This document shows, in pieces, positions 48,305-61,140 of a stretch of 64,000 bases of DNA. Location of the stretch: positions 186,001-250,000 of the forward strand of contig KV748222.1 of NCBI GenBank assembly GCA_001692895.1, in the 5' to 3' direction. The notes beneath the pieces were generated by a model. That model saw only the letters and a program-made list of their open reading frames with translations, was not told where the DNA came from and did no database searches. Each line of letters starts with the position of its first letter. Position 1 is the stretch's first letter. Source of the DNA: Cenococcum geophilum 1.58. Its lineage: Eukaryota; Ascomycota; Dothideomycetes; Gloniales; Gloniaceae. Position numbers and translations under genes: made by a program.

Positions 48305-51300
48305 TATTTTGTGGCATTCTATATAGGGATGACGGCAAGCTCTTTAGATTAGAAGTCTAGTGCTATATATATAGGAGACACGTAGAAATATACTACAACT
48401 ATAGAAGAACCGCTAGCTATAGAAGAACGACTAGCTGCGGAAGAACCGCTAGCTAAATAGATAAGACAGTAGAAGAAAACTAGGTAATATTAAACAGTAA
48501 GGGGAACTAGGCAGTACTAGAAAAAGACAGGATAGCCAAACTCAACGTATAGGCTAAAGAGTGGCAATAAGAAGTAAAAGACTATGGGTCTATTAACCTA
48601 AATTAGATTTCTTTACCACCTTAGCTTAGTTACCGACCTGGTTATCTACGTAGTTATAGGAAAAGTAGGGTTGCGTACTAAGACGTCGGGCAAACCAGCG
48701 AGCTAATTAGATAACTTTAACCGGCGGCTAGAGTTACTGAGATCTACTACTGAGCATGGCCAGACCTTTATTAAAGATATAAAGATAACAAGCTAAGGGC
48801 TAATTAATTAGATGGAAACGAGGTCTAAGATATCTAGCGGTAAAGGAAGTTAGTACTGCCATTTATAAACAAAGGAGATAATACCGAGCGCAGTCGCAAG
48901 CACACAAGATTAGATCTGTCCTTAAAAGCTTCCTATTTTAGCTTAGCTTTATCCTTTTTCAAGTCTTCTGGATTATATTAGCAGCAGCTCTAAAGGTGTT
49001 CTATAAAGAAGTAGATATAAGTAGAAGCAAAAGGCTTAGTAGTACCCTACCGCGCGGAATGACGGCAGACTAAAATAGATAGACGTACCAAGACCCAGCG
49101 GCAGTAGATGATAAAGATTCCGTGCTCTCCTAAGAAAACCCCCCCTCAGGCGTTAAGAAGTAGGTACCCTCCGTTAGAGATATAGCTATATAAGTAGACC
49201 AGCCGCAGTATACGCCTGTTAAAGTTCCGCTAGGGCAGCTAATACCCTTACCTTAGGTAGCTATGCAAGCAGACCTATTATAGTATTTACCCGTAACACC
49301 TAGGACTAATAACCCTTAGTAGATAAAGGATAGGAGCTGTAAGGACTATATACAAGCTCCTAAGGAAGCTCTAGATGCATCGCCCTATAACTAGCAGTTA
49401 ATGACTTAAGATAGGATCTACGTTGTGACCCAGCCTATGCTAGCCCTAGGATCTATTAGAACTCCTTATTTTACAGGATAAAACGTATCGCAGTTTATTA
49501 AATAGTACGAACGGCTATATACCCGATATTATATAATAGGTAAGGAGAAGCACTAGGGCCTTCTAGAGTACTGCGATTACTAGATAGGGATATAGATCCA
49601 AAGCCTGCCTAAGTTTATAATTAGTAATTAGACGGAGCTTATAAGAAAGCTTAGGGCAAAATACTAAGCGGATGACTACTACCAACATATAGAGATAAGG
49701 GACTTTATGGAAGCTTTTATTTAAAAATCTATAGAACAGCTAGGCGACTTACGTCACTACGTATAGGACTTTACTACTATTTCAGCTAAAGCGGTAGCTG
49801 TAGGAAACCTTACTAAGTAAGAGAAGGGGTAGTGGTTTATATAAGGACTCCTAAGTAAATACTATAGGCACACAATAGAACAGATAGGAGCCGTAGTAGA
49901 TAAGCCTAGCACCTTTATATTTAAAGAACTGAAGGAGGCCGTAGAGTTAAGGATAATAGCTGTAGAGAACGCTAAGCAAATAGCTATCCTTTTAGAAGAT
50001 GTCTAGAATATCTAGCTTATATAAGAGCTACGGCAGTAAAGGAATGAGCTTAACCACTAAAGGGAAAGAAGACTTCTTAACCTAGCTAGACTAGGTATAT
50101 ACGGAGGAGCCCTAATACAGCAGCAGTTACCCATGGATTAGGCTATAGTTTAAAGCCTAGTATAAGGATATAAGGACTAGTAGAATAGCACCCGAGCTCC
50201 CTTTATCCTATAAGACACCCAACCCCTATAAGGCTCTTAATATCCGCAAGGCTATTAATATCCGTAAGATTCTACTGCCTTTAGATAGCCGCAGTAAGGC
50301 GTGTGGGGTTAGTAAGGTATAAAAGGATAAGGCCAGCAAACCTGTTTTGGATGTAGAGGAAGTCACTATTTCACTAAGTACAAATACTAAGGGCTTAAGG
50401 ATCTTATTTAGTAAGGACTTATATATCTGTCTAATTAAGGAAGACTAGTAGCTAGGATATATAAATAACCTAGACCTAAACTACCGTGGCTCAGCAATAA
50501 AGGACAATTAAAAAACATTAAGAACTGGCTCCGTATATACTAAGGAACTAACCTAAATAGACTAAGAAAAGAATAGACGCAGTAACCAGCTCTCCATAAC
50601 GGAGTAGTACTAAAAAACAGTAACAAAATATATACGGGCTAGGAGGACTACTATTAAGTACGGCCCACGGATTTAGTAGCAACGTTTAGCCAGTAACATC
50701 CGTAGACCTTTAGAGACAGCTATATAACTAGGACAGCTATTAAGCAGCAAGCTCCGCAATAGGCTCTATAGTAAGCTCCACAGCAGGTTCTATAGCAGGT
50801 TCTACCACAGGAGAAGAATATATAATTAGGAGATTACATCCAGATTAGGTTATAGCCTGTGGATAAGACAGCCGAAGCTAGAAAGGAGAATAAATTATTT
50901 AACCCTTAGAGACGGTCTTAGAAACGGACGCTTAAGTAATAGGCTCTATAGCAGGCTTCGCAGCAGGCTCCGTAGTAGGTGTAGAATATTTAACTAAGGG
51001 ATAGTTAAGTTCTAAGGTGGGGAAAGGGACGTAGGTAACAACCGCGTAAAAGATTTCTATTTATTTACTTAATTATAGTATTTCCTAAAGCACCTTTTCT
51101 TATTTATTTTCTTAATCGTAACGCGTTAAAACGCGTTAGTCGCGACAACCTACTATAAAGATATTAACTTAGCTCACCGCCTATCGCCGAGCTAATAGCG
51201 ATTTTTTATGCCCGGCACGGAAAGTCCTAATTAGTCTATTTAGCAATAGAGCCGGCAGAACTCCACACCGCCCCTAGAATTTAATACTACACCAGCTATA

Positions 51301-53657
51301 CGATGAAAACAGCACCAAGGGCCTCAATTAATTGCACGGATATAGAGCTGATTATATAATATAAAGCTAGATACAAAGCTATACGCCGAGCCTTAATCAA
51401 TCGAACAACTATACAGAAGCTATGAGTAGCCGTACACAGATGCAGAGCTACGGTTAGTTAAAGCATCGAATTAAGCCAGAGCCTCAATACCAGTACGTCA
51501 CATCACTGCATCAAATTAGTCAAATGTCGTTAAATTAGAGTCTTTAACCGGGCCGACCTTATTCCTTAATCAAACAACAGCTAATTATAGCTCCGTCACT
51601 ACTATCCAAATCTAGTACTACGCTAGCTACATAACAAGAACAGACACCACAGCAAGGAAGGGACCTATAAGGGCAGCAGCATAATATTGGAAAACAAGTA
51701 CCGCGGAACGGTAAAGTAGTATATAAAGAGGCACTAACAAAGATGCTCTGTAAGAGGTCATACTTAAGGCATAACTAACCATAATAAACCCAAGCCATCC
51801 TTATGTAACTAAAGATAGAATTAAGCCACATCTGGCCAAACTAGTAAAAGACTTTATTAAGGATTACAAGGGGAGCAGAAATTAGACGTGTAGGAGCCAG
51901 CACTTCTTAGGGATCATCTTAATAAAAGGACTGTATTATAAACATAAGGGCAAGGGATATACGACGGAGGTAGTTATAATAGCTAAGAAGCTGTTACCAG
52001 ATAGCTTTAAAAATACCAAGGATGACTTAAATAAAGCGTAGAGCCAGCAAGACAATAACAAAGAGACTAAAAGCAGAAGATAACCCCAAAAAAGTTCTTA
52101 AGCTAGAAGAAGATTAAGGATACGTAAGCGTATAGCCAGTAACAAGGGCAAAGAAGCAGCTACAAAGGACATCCTAAAAAAGCACTAGGCCTGCGAAAAT
52201 AGTCTACTAAAGGCTGCCGCTTATACTCATAAGGAAGTCTTAAGATGGGTCTCTAAATTAAACATCTAGTGGACACTAAGAGCTTTAATCAACTACGGAT
52301 GCAGAGCCCCAATTAATTAACTACATAGATATAAAGCTTTAACAGAACAACTACGCAGCTAGAGTCTTAATCGATTGTCCGTAGATATAGAGCCTATAGA
52401 TGTAGAACCCAGGTCATACGTGCAGCAGAAGACACCTTAAGTTAAGCCAGAGCCTTAGTCAAATCCTAGTTACTCAAACGCCGCCTATATAAGTTAAGTC
52501 ATTAAATTAGAGCCTTCGGTCGGGCCGACCTAATACCCTATTTAAACGTCAGTCGATTATACATTATCACAGTCAAATCAAATCAGTCACCGTCGCCGTT
52601 AGACATCTTCGGTCGGCAGTTAAAGATATATCACTGTAGGCACGCACGTAGACACGGACGCAGACACGGATATAGAATATGTAGTGCGGAGCTACTAATA
52701 CACAGCTAGATGTGTAGCCAAACGCATAGCCAGATATATAGCTAGATTTAGGACCTAATGCAGAGCCACGGGCGAAGCCTTAACTAAAAAGCTGCGTACG
52801 ATACAGACCAATGTAGTGCTAGATACAGAGTCTTAATATTAAACGGCTAACCGAACAATCAAATCAAGCCAGAGCCTCTACTACCTTAATTAACTACCCT
52901 ACCGCCACCGCTGCTGCTATCTCTATTCCGTCCGGCTATTTTATCCCTACTATCTCAACTAACTGCTCTGTCTCTACTATTCTAGATCTGTACCGCTGCT
53001 AGATCTACTAGATCTGTTATATTATCTAACTATTCCGACCGGCCTATTCTAGGCCTAGTGCTATTTAACTATTCTACTGCTACTCTACCAACCGCCATAC
53101 CCTACCGTTTTAATCGCCCCGCCGCCGCCGTTCTAACTAGCCGCCTCCGACTAACTGCTACCGACCACTACCATTAACCGTTCTATTACTGCTGCTACTA
53201 TTACTACTACTACTGCTACTACTATTAACTATCTGCCGCTACCGAGATTTCTACTACTAAAAGTTCTGCCGCCAAATGTCCTACTGCTTACTAACTATTA
53301 CCAAGCTCTTCCACCAAGTATTCTACCGCCAACTATTCTATTTTATTTTACCGCGCTAACTGTCTGCTTTTATTACTGCTTATACCACTATTACTATTAC
53401 TATTACTGTTACTGCTGTTACTGCTACCGTTATTATTTTTAGTTTACTGCTGTCCTAGTTACTGCTAGTAGAAAGATCGGATCTTAGGTAACGGAAGGAC
53501 GCCGTAGAGCAGCTCTATAGAAGGGCTAAGGATATAGTTACCTGCGTTCGTTTAGGGATATGCTTTCCTTTATCTATTCTGCTTTTGCTATACTCTCGTT
53601 TTGCTATTCTTCTATATTATAAAACGTTAGGGGACAACGTTCTTAGTAGGGGAGGTA

Positions 53658-53877
53658 TACAGTGGTGTAGATTGGACATCACCTACTGTCTTAGCATTTT
53701 CCTATATTTATAGAGCCTTCGGCTTCCTTCCTTCTTCCCTCTTCTATATATATATCACGACTCTACCAGTTACCAGAAATACACTCTTTTCTTTCTTTCT
53801 TGTTAATTATAACTAACCGACCGACAGACAGACAGCACTATAACTTTCCCATCTTAGAGAGGTTATACCCTCCTACA
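53658..53877 (+). repeat. 3' LTR of the gag-only element
   Basis: It ends CTCCTACA immediately before the ATATT duplication and the resumed Copia frame. Confidence 0.8.
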
Positions 53878-54610
53878 ATATTACCTAGGCCTATACCTAA
53901 TTAGAGATATACCTTTAGCGCTTGATATTAGTATACTTTCTAGAGCAAATTCGCCACTAATATCCCGAAGATATAGTTATAGTTATACTTAAGCCATTAT
54001 ATAAAATTATAGAGGTAGAAACTTATTAGTGGGCTACCTATAGTAAGCACTATAAAGAGAAACTTTTAATAACTACTTCTATATTTAATCTATACTTCCT
54101 TATTATAACTATAGGAACCTTATTTAGAATTATTGGTATATAAACTAATAATATAATTATTTTAGGAGATAACCAATTCTTAGCTCTTAAAGAAGATAAG
54201 CTAGTAATGGCAAATCTTATAGCAAAGCTAAAGGAAAAGCTTAATTTAATAATACTATTACTTTTTAATAAATGCATCCTCTCCCTAAATAAGGATTCTA
54301 TTGCTTTACGCTAGAAGGGTTAAGGTAAGAAGATTAACGTTATTAATGTTAATTTTCTAAAGTAAAAATATATAGAGTAACGCGCTTATAGAGCTTATAT
54401 TACTTCTATCTATTAACCTAAAGCTTTATTTAATCTCTTTATTACTACCTAATACTAGGAACTAACTAAGGATAACGTTCTTACCCTAAATAAACGTTTT
54501 TCCTAGTAAATAAACCATCTTAATTAGGGATTACTCTATATACCTATTAATCTTCCTACTACTAAGCTCTTTGTATTTATTAATAGATTATTTATAAATA
54601 ATAAAGATTT
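53878..54610 (+). mobile_element. Copia retrotransposon, 3' part (RT and start of RNase H)
   Basis: The sequence continues the element cut at 48057. It shows TQAYTQ at the start, ILKPLYKIIEVE (about 53980), TNNIIILGDNQFLALKE (about 54145-54195) and LFVFINRLFINNKDFSSQ (about 54567-54620), all Copia RT/RNase H landmarks. After about 54610 the RNase H does not continue, so another junction lies there. Confidence 0.7.
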
Positions 54611-56600
54611 TAGCTCTTAGCCCGTCCTAGCTACCTATAGAGGAATAGTTATAGTTAACCTCCTAGACTATATCCGTGTTAATAAGTCTTTCTATACTTT
54701 AAAAGTCCGCCTTTAGTTCCCTAAAAAGATCTCTAGTTAAGTATATATTAATAAAGAGGAACGTTATAATATTATAGGCAGGATAGCCAAAAGGGATAAT
54801 AACGGTAATATTATGGACAAGTAGGAATTTAAAAAGATCCTTAATATATATAATAAATAAATAGATAAGCATGGCTTAATATAAGAGGCCAGTTTAACCG
54901 GAACGTATAATTATCTAATTAATAGTATAGAATAAGAGTTATAGGTAAGTTAAAGACAAGTTAAGGTAGAACAATCTTTATAAATAAAGAATAAATGCTT
55001 TCTAACCTCTTCTATTTAGAGACTAATTGCTAGTTCTTCTCTAGAGGAGAACTAGCTCCCTATATAATACTTCTAAGATACTAGTAAAACCCTTTACCCC
55101 TTATCTATCTAACTGTGTCTTTTAGGATATAGATAGAATATAGATAAGACCTCCTTCTGTCTTATCTGATATATACCTTTTAGGGAACTCCGTTATAATT
55201 GCCTCCCCTTTAAGGGTTTTAGTCCTTTAAGACTTCGCCTCTACTAAGCTTTTATAGAGTTTTAGCTAAAACCACTAGGGAAAATTCTTAGTAGAAAGGT
55301 ACTCTATAATACGGCTTATAGCTAGTTCTTTACTAGTATAGAACCTTACTTTATCCTTAGTTCCTCTACTCTTCTCCCACTATAGCTCCTTATCATGCCT
55401 TTATAATAGAACTAAAATAATAATAATAAAAATTAAATAGGATTTACCTTTTTTATTATAAGAGTTTGTTATAAGTTAATCTAGAGGTTGTCCTATATAA
55501 CGCGTTTATAAGCTACTATCTCTATTTACCTAAAATAGGTTCTAATAATAACATCTTTATTTTAATTTTCTTTTAGTTTATAAGCTGTCGCCTCTTACAC
55601 GTCTTTCTATTAATAACACTATTTATCTCACCTTTTAGCAGACTATTTCTTCTATATCTCCGCTTTTAGCTTCTATATCTCTAGCTATTCTTTTATAACT
55701 ACTTTATTCTCTTTTTATAATATATTTATAAGTAATAGGATCCCTATTTTATATCCATTAATAATATTAACTCTCTATAGTATTCTCTTATAATAGCTTA
55801 AGGTTATGCTGCGTGTCCCTAGACTAGTAGCGGTATTATTTTAGTACTATCCTAGACCACCTCTATTGCTTCTACAGTAATCTCTCTAAAGTACTACCGT
55901 TGTTGCGTTTACACGCTTACGCTAGACCTATTCTATGCCTATAAGATACCTTACTCTAGCGAAAATAAATCTAAGTATTCCTATTGCCGTAGTAGAAGAA
56001 AGACTTACATTCTAGTATTTTCCATTTTATTCTATTCTAAATTTTACTAATTATATTAGATTTTTGCCGTCTATACGCGTAAGACTTATAAGCTCTATCG
56101 CGCTATTTAAGATTTCCGCCTATATCCAAATAGCAATAGATAGGGATAGAAGGTATCCACTCTTATTTATAGGCTTTTTAATTTAATAAGGGTTTCTACT
56201 ACCGTAGAGACGCAATAATCTCGGATATATAGTGTCTAAGAGCGTATATGCGAGCAGCTTACCCTTATAAATAATAACATTCGCACTCTTACGCGGGCCT
56301 TTTTAGCTAGGTGAGTTTCTCTAGTAATACGTTTAGGAACTGTGCTAATTCTCTTAGCTAACGGCTTTTAGATCCTTGCTTAGATGCTAATTTAGATCCT
56401 AGAGATACTAAGGATAGTAATAAAAGTCTAGATAAACGTTCTCCTCGCTAATCTCCCGCCTATACTAGTTCTTCTAGTATCTATCGTTCTAAGAAGAATG
56501 TTAGTAGAAGTGCTAATACTTCTAGGGATAGAGGAGCTAATAATACCATTAATAATAACGTTAAGATAGAAGAGGAGGCTCCTATTACTACTGTTAGTAT
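54611..56600. repeat. Unassigned RIP-degraded repeat DNA
   Basis: After the Copia break, 54740-54980 still reads as protein on the plus strand when TAA/TAG are taken as Gln (a YNIIGRIAKRDNNGNIMDK-type segment). I recognise no family. From 55000 on it is AT-rich with stops everywhere. Confidence 0.4.
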
Positions 56601-59249
56601 TTAAGTTATTACCTAGCTCTTTTCTTCTTCTTATAGAATAGCTTTATATAGTGCTTTTTAGGTGCCTCTAGGATGCCCTATTATTAGGAATTNACTTTAT
56701 ACTTTAGGGATGCCTTTATTTTAAGCTTTAGTAACAATTCTTATAAAGGTAGTGCACTACTATAATCCCTATATGTAATAAACGGGTAGTGTTCCTATAG
56801 GTGCTTTACAATTTTTTAAAAATTTTAATTTTTTATAGGCTGTCTTTTTGCTCCTCTTTATATTATTAACTCTATTACGTATCTCTAGTACTAGACTAGA
56901 TACTCTCCTTTTATCCCTAAGGGGTCCTTTTAAATCCCTAAGGCCTTTTCTTATATTACTACTACTTATTCTTAAACAGCGTCTTCTTTAGATAGTATCC
57001 CTAGTGGTTCTCTTATAGATTCTATAGGTTTCCCCTTATAGGGTTTTAGGATCCCTATTATAATAACAAAACGTTTCCGTTCTTAATGCCTATACTTAAC
57101 CTTATAGTTTTGATTTACGGGGTCTTCCCTATTATCTTATCTGTGGTATATCTAGAACCGTTACTAAATCTTTACCTTTAGTCCTTAGGAAGGTTTTAAT
57201 TGCTATATTATATCCTAGCTAAAGGTGCTCCTTAGGTTCCTAACTATTATACGCCTAAGAGTATCCTTCCTAGTAAACTAAAAATTTGCACTTCTTCTAG
57301 CGCCATCTTTAGTCTAAAATATCTTCTACATTCTATTCTAGTTCCCTATTAATTTCGCTAAGTAGTGGCGGTTCCGCATTATCTCTTCTCTAATATAGCT
57401 TTAGTAAGGAAACATAAAATATAGGATATATTAGGTATAATTTCGGCAATTCTAATTTATAGGCTTAATTTCCTTTAGTTTTCCTAACTATTTTAAAGGG
57501 TTTAAGCCACTAGTAATCTAGCTTCTTCTTAATATGTTTTATTTAGATATTTTTTATAAATAGTAAGACTTCGTCTCCTATCTTAAACTCTTTTAGTATA
57601 TATTTTTTGTTATAGTACCTTTTTTATACGGCCTAGGCGTCTAGTAAGTGCTTTTTAAGTTCTTCTCTACAAATTCTTATTTACTTAATTCTTTTGGACG
57701 CTACTAGTGCCTCCCTTTTAGGAATAATGTCCTTAACGTTCTAGGGGTTATTTACTTTTACCCCAAATAATGCTTTATAAGGGGTCATTTTTGTACTACT
57801 ATAGATGCTTATATTATATACATGTTATATTAGAGCTAACTATAATATCTAATTATCCTGTTAATAATTAATATAGCAGCGGAGGTAGTATTCTAACAAC
57901 GTATTTAGACGCTCCGTTAGCCTATCTATTTATAGGTAAAAGGTAGTACTTATCTTTTGCTATATTTTTAATAAGAGACAGAATAAAGACTAAAATGCGC
58001 TGTTAAATACGGTACCTCTATTAGATATAATTCCCCTTAGCGTACTAAATAAGAGCCACCGTTTTAAAAATAGGTCTGCTAGCTCTGCTACTATAATCGT
58101 TATTATAATAGTAAAGTACCCTAAGAACTTTGTATATCTGTCAACGATTACTAGAATAGCGTTAGCAACTTCTCCTATTCTTGATTTAGTAGGGGGTAAG
58201 CCTATTATAAAATCTATTATTAATTCTAATATAGGTCCCTGCGAAATAGAAAGTACTAATAACTTACTATATAGGCGATGTCTAGATATCTACCCTTTAG
58301 CACGTATTATATCTTAATATATAGTCCTTAACCTCTTTAGACATTCTATCCTAAAAGTATTTCCTTTAAACGGCTTTAAGGGTTCTATTAGCACCGTAGT
58401 GACCCCTAAAAGGGTTATTATAGAAAACCTTTAAAATTTTATCTTAAACCGCTTAGTCCTTTAGGATATATACAGCACCCTTAAAGCGCAATAGACCCTT
58501 TTAGTCTTACTACTGTAGCTTCTTAGTAACTCTGGCTAAGTTAGTCTCTACTATATTTTTCTACCTCTCCCTAAAAACAAAGGCATCCCTTTATTATACT
58601 TAAAGAAGAAGATCTAAAAAGGTTTCGTATAGATCACTTGCTTCTATTTCGCCTACTACTATTATAGATATAAGGCGTAGCATAAAATGTTTTAAACTAT
58701 TAGTACTAGTAGATTCTCCTACCGTTATATAGTATGTTATACTACGGATAGGTATTTTGCCTATCCCCCTTAGATCCGGATACTTATAGCTAATACGCCG
58801 TTAAGTTAAAGATGCCGTAATACCCCTAATATATCCCGCAGAATTCTCGCTAATTCTAAAATACGCTAACTTTATAATATCTGCCTAGCCTATAACCTAG
58901 TCCGTAACTATATCCTACGGCTCTACAATTGTGGCGCTTTATAGCTATATTGCTAAAACCTTTGCCCTACTACGAAATTCTATAATTTTAGGGAAAGAGT
59001 CTTCTTTTTTTTAAGTAAATTTTATAATATAGGGATTATTTCCCCTATACTGTCCTAAATCCTTTTTATCTTATAATCTAGACGTCTTAATAACCTATTA
59101 GCGGGATTTATCTTTCCTGGGCGGTATATAATTTTAGGGTTATGCTATAATAGTGCCTTTGCCTATCTAGCTTATTAACCACTTAACACCTTTATAGTTA
59201 TAAAGTATTTTAGGTTATTATGGTCTATAAGGACTTTAATAGGGTAATT
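56601..59249 (-). mobile_element. Gypsy chromovirus fragment (RNase H, integrase, chromodomain), minus strand
   Basis: Reading the minus strand leftwards, an RNase H end (VLIDHNNLKYF, about 59205-59245) comes first. It is followed by an integrase zinc region (YNTCQRVDIQTSPI-type, about 58255-58320), the integrase core (LVIVDRYTKF, about 58130-58160) and a chromodomain-like block (VEDILDQR, about 57305-57330, with YSQAYNS*EP near 57240). The 5' part is cut at an LTR at 59250. RIP stops are throughout. Confidence 0.75.
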
Positions 59250-59672
59250 TATAACGGAACCTTATAGCAAGTACTACAATAGGCTCGTTAATAGGCTAGG
59301 TGTGTAAGTAATGCAAATTAAAGTTAACAACGTAATAATAACTGGTGGAGTGGTTACCTAACAAATTAACTCTAATTGTATTCTAAGAATTACTATAAGG
59401 AAGGAACTATCTAGGTAGGGACTAAGGGTCCTTAAATACATAACCGTACTCCTATAAAATCCTTTTTATATATAATATACGTGTTATACGTATTATACAT
59501 ACGTTTCTTTTATATACTAATTATACTACGTATAACGTTATATAACTTTAGTTACTATTTCTCGTTATATAGCTCTACCGGCTCTATTCTAGACTATACC
59601 TATATTAACTAACTAGCTTCTTTTAACTCTTCTCTAAGTAGTTATAATATTGTACTTAAAGCGTCCGTAATA
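59250..59672. repeat. Second copy of the 424-bp LTR
   Basis: It matches 37031-37454 along its length, with RIP-type differences and divergence around 59460-59560. No matching 5-bp flanks are seen (TAATT versus CTATC), so it is either one LTR of a larger element or a recombined copy. Confidence 0.8.
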
Positions 59673-60440
59673 CTATCTCCCTCCTTTTTATTTTTGTCCT
59701 TAAAGATTTCTAATATCTCTAAGTCGTTCACTAGAGGTATAATATCCGTCTAATTAATTTAGTTAATACCTTTACTTATTATACCTAAAGCTCCTTCTTC
59801 TTTATAAGCGCAACGTCGTGCTTATACTGTTACTGCGATATTATCTCTTAGTAAGATTATACCATCTCCATATTCTCGCTGTTTAAAAAAGGGGTTAGTT
59901 TATGTTACATTAGCAAGTCTATCTTCGCAATAACTATCCTTTTACTTAAAGTGCACTAAAGCAAATATTTATTTATCCTGTAACGTTTGCTTTATCTTTA
60001 ATGCTAAATATATATAACCTATTACTCTTAATAGTCGTCTAGTTCCTTAATTAATTTATTTTAAGGTTTTATATTTAATCTGCTGCTATACAGCTAGATA
60101 GTAAACTGTTTTAAGCCCTTATTAAGTTAAAACATTTTTGTAATATAGAGCAGAAGGCCCTAAAGGCTCATATTACGGCGTCCGCTTAGCTACTTCGTCT
60201 TAAAAAGGTTTATAAGAAGGTTCGCTTTAAGGAGTAGAAACTTATAGAATAAGCTTTATAGAAACTTAATAAAAAAACGGATTTTTTTCTAATAGAGAAG
60301 GAAATAGATCTAAGTAATTCGGCAACTGCTCTTCTTAGGTCCCTCTTAGGTAACTTATTCTTTAGCAATCTTTCTTTATTACAGTCCCTCGTCAAAAGTC
60401 TCCGTGCGAGCGCCTTTTTTAGACAACCCACCTTGCTAAA
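59673..60440 (-). mobile_element. Gag-like fragment, minus strand, reading towards the LTR
   Basis: On the minus strand, with TAA/TAG taken as Gln, a polar reading frame runs from about 60430 to 59673 and on into the LTR (SLRTKIKREI.., then a SITDALSTIL-type segment in a neighbouring frame). It is rich in Lys and Gln, suggesting gag, but I cannot place it in a family. Confidence 0.35.
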
Positions 60441-61140
60441 TTACTATATAATAACCACATAATTAATTCTAAAGCTATAAAAAATATTTTAAGTTTATAT
60501 TATATATAAAATCTAGCTATTATACCCTTTTTTAAAATTTAAAACCTATAACTCCTTTAGAAATCCTACTAATTCTTTACTAAAATCTAAAATCTATAAT
60601 CTATATTTTCTACTACTAAATATTAAAATTATTTTTTAAAAATTTAATATATTACAGATATTCACTTTTACTATAACTTTTTTTATTTAAAATTTTATTT
60701 TAAAAGTATGAAAGTTTATTATAACCCTTTAAACCCTTATTTTTTCAAATTTGTATGGGAAATTGCATTTTTTTACTCTTTTTTAAGTCTATAACCTTAT
60801 AACAATTTTTTATACTTTTTAAATAAAAATTAAAGTAGAGAGAGTTTTAGTAAAAGCAAATTTCTATAAGATATTAGATTTTTAAGAAATATTTTTAATA
60901 TCTAGTAATAGAAAATATATACTAAGTATAGTAGGTTTTAGTAGGAAGGCGGTAAAACCTAGAGGCTTTTAACAAAGGACTATAGACCTTAAATACTAAA
61001 AAAGTATCGAGATTACTAGATTATATATCTATAAGTAGCTTTAGGTGTTTTTTTAAGCTCTAGAATTAATTATGTAACTTTTATATAGCATTTTGGCAAA
61101 AAGTGTCATTTTTGGCGTGACCTCGGCACGGACACTTTTG
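60441..61140. repeat. Very AT-rich spacer with a short inverted repeat
   Basis: No coding remnants are visible. At about 61095-61135 the words AAAAGTGTC and GACACTTTT form an inverted repeat around a less AT-rich loop (GGCGTGACCTCGGCACG). Confidence 0.45.

Larger units (their letters stand above)
48058..53877 (+). mobile_element. Non-autonomous LTR element with gag only, inserted in Copia
   Basis: The LTRs at 48058-48304 and 53658-53877 share the stretch tagattggacatcacctac and the tail ttagagaggttataccctcc. The short duplication ATATT (48053-48057 and 53878-53882) fits an insertion that split the Copia frame between ..QDI and TQAYTQ... Inside, about 48450-51000 reads as a gag-like protein (for example a DFMEAFIQKSIEQLGDL-type block near 49708). 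The rest to 53600 is non-coding, with a CT-rich stretch. I see no reverse transcriptase or integrase. It is RIP-mutated. Confidence 0.7.

Noticed and set aside
54050..54277. Minus-strand ORF of 75 codons
   Set aside because: It is the shadow of the Copia reverse transcriptase on the plus strand.
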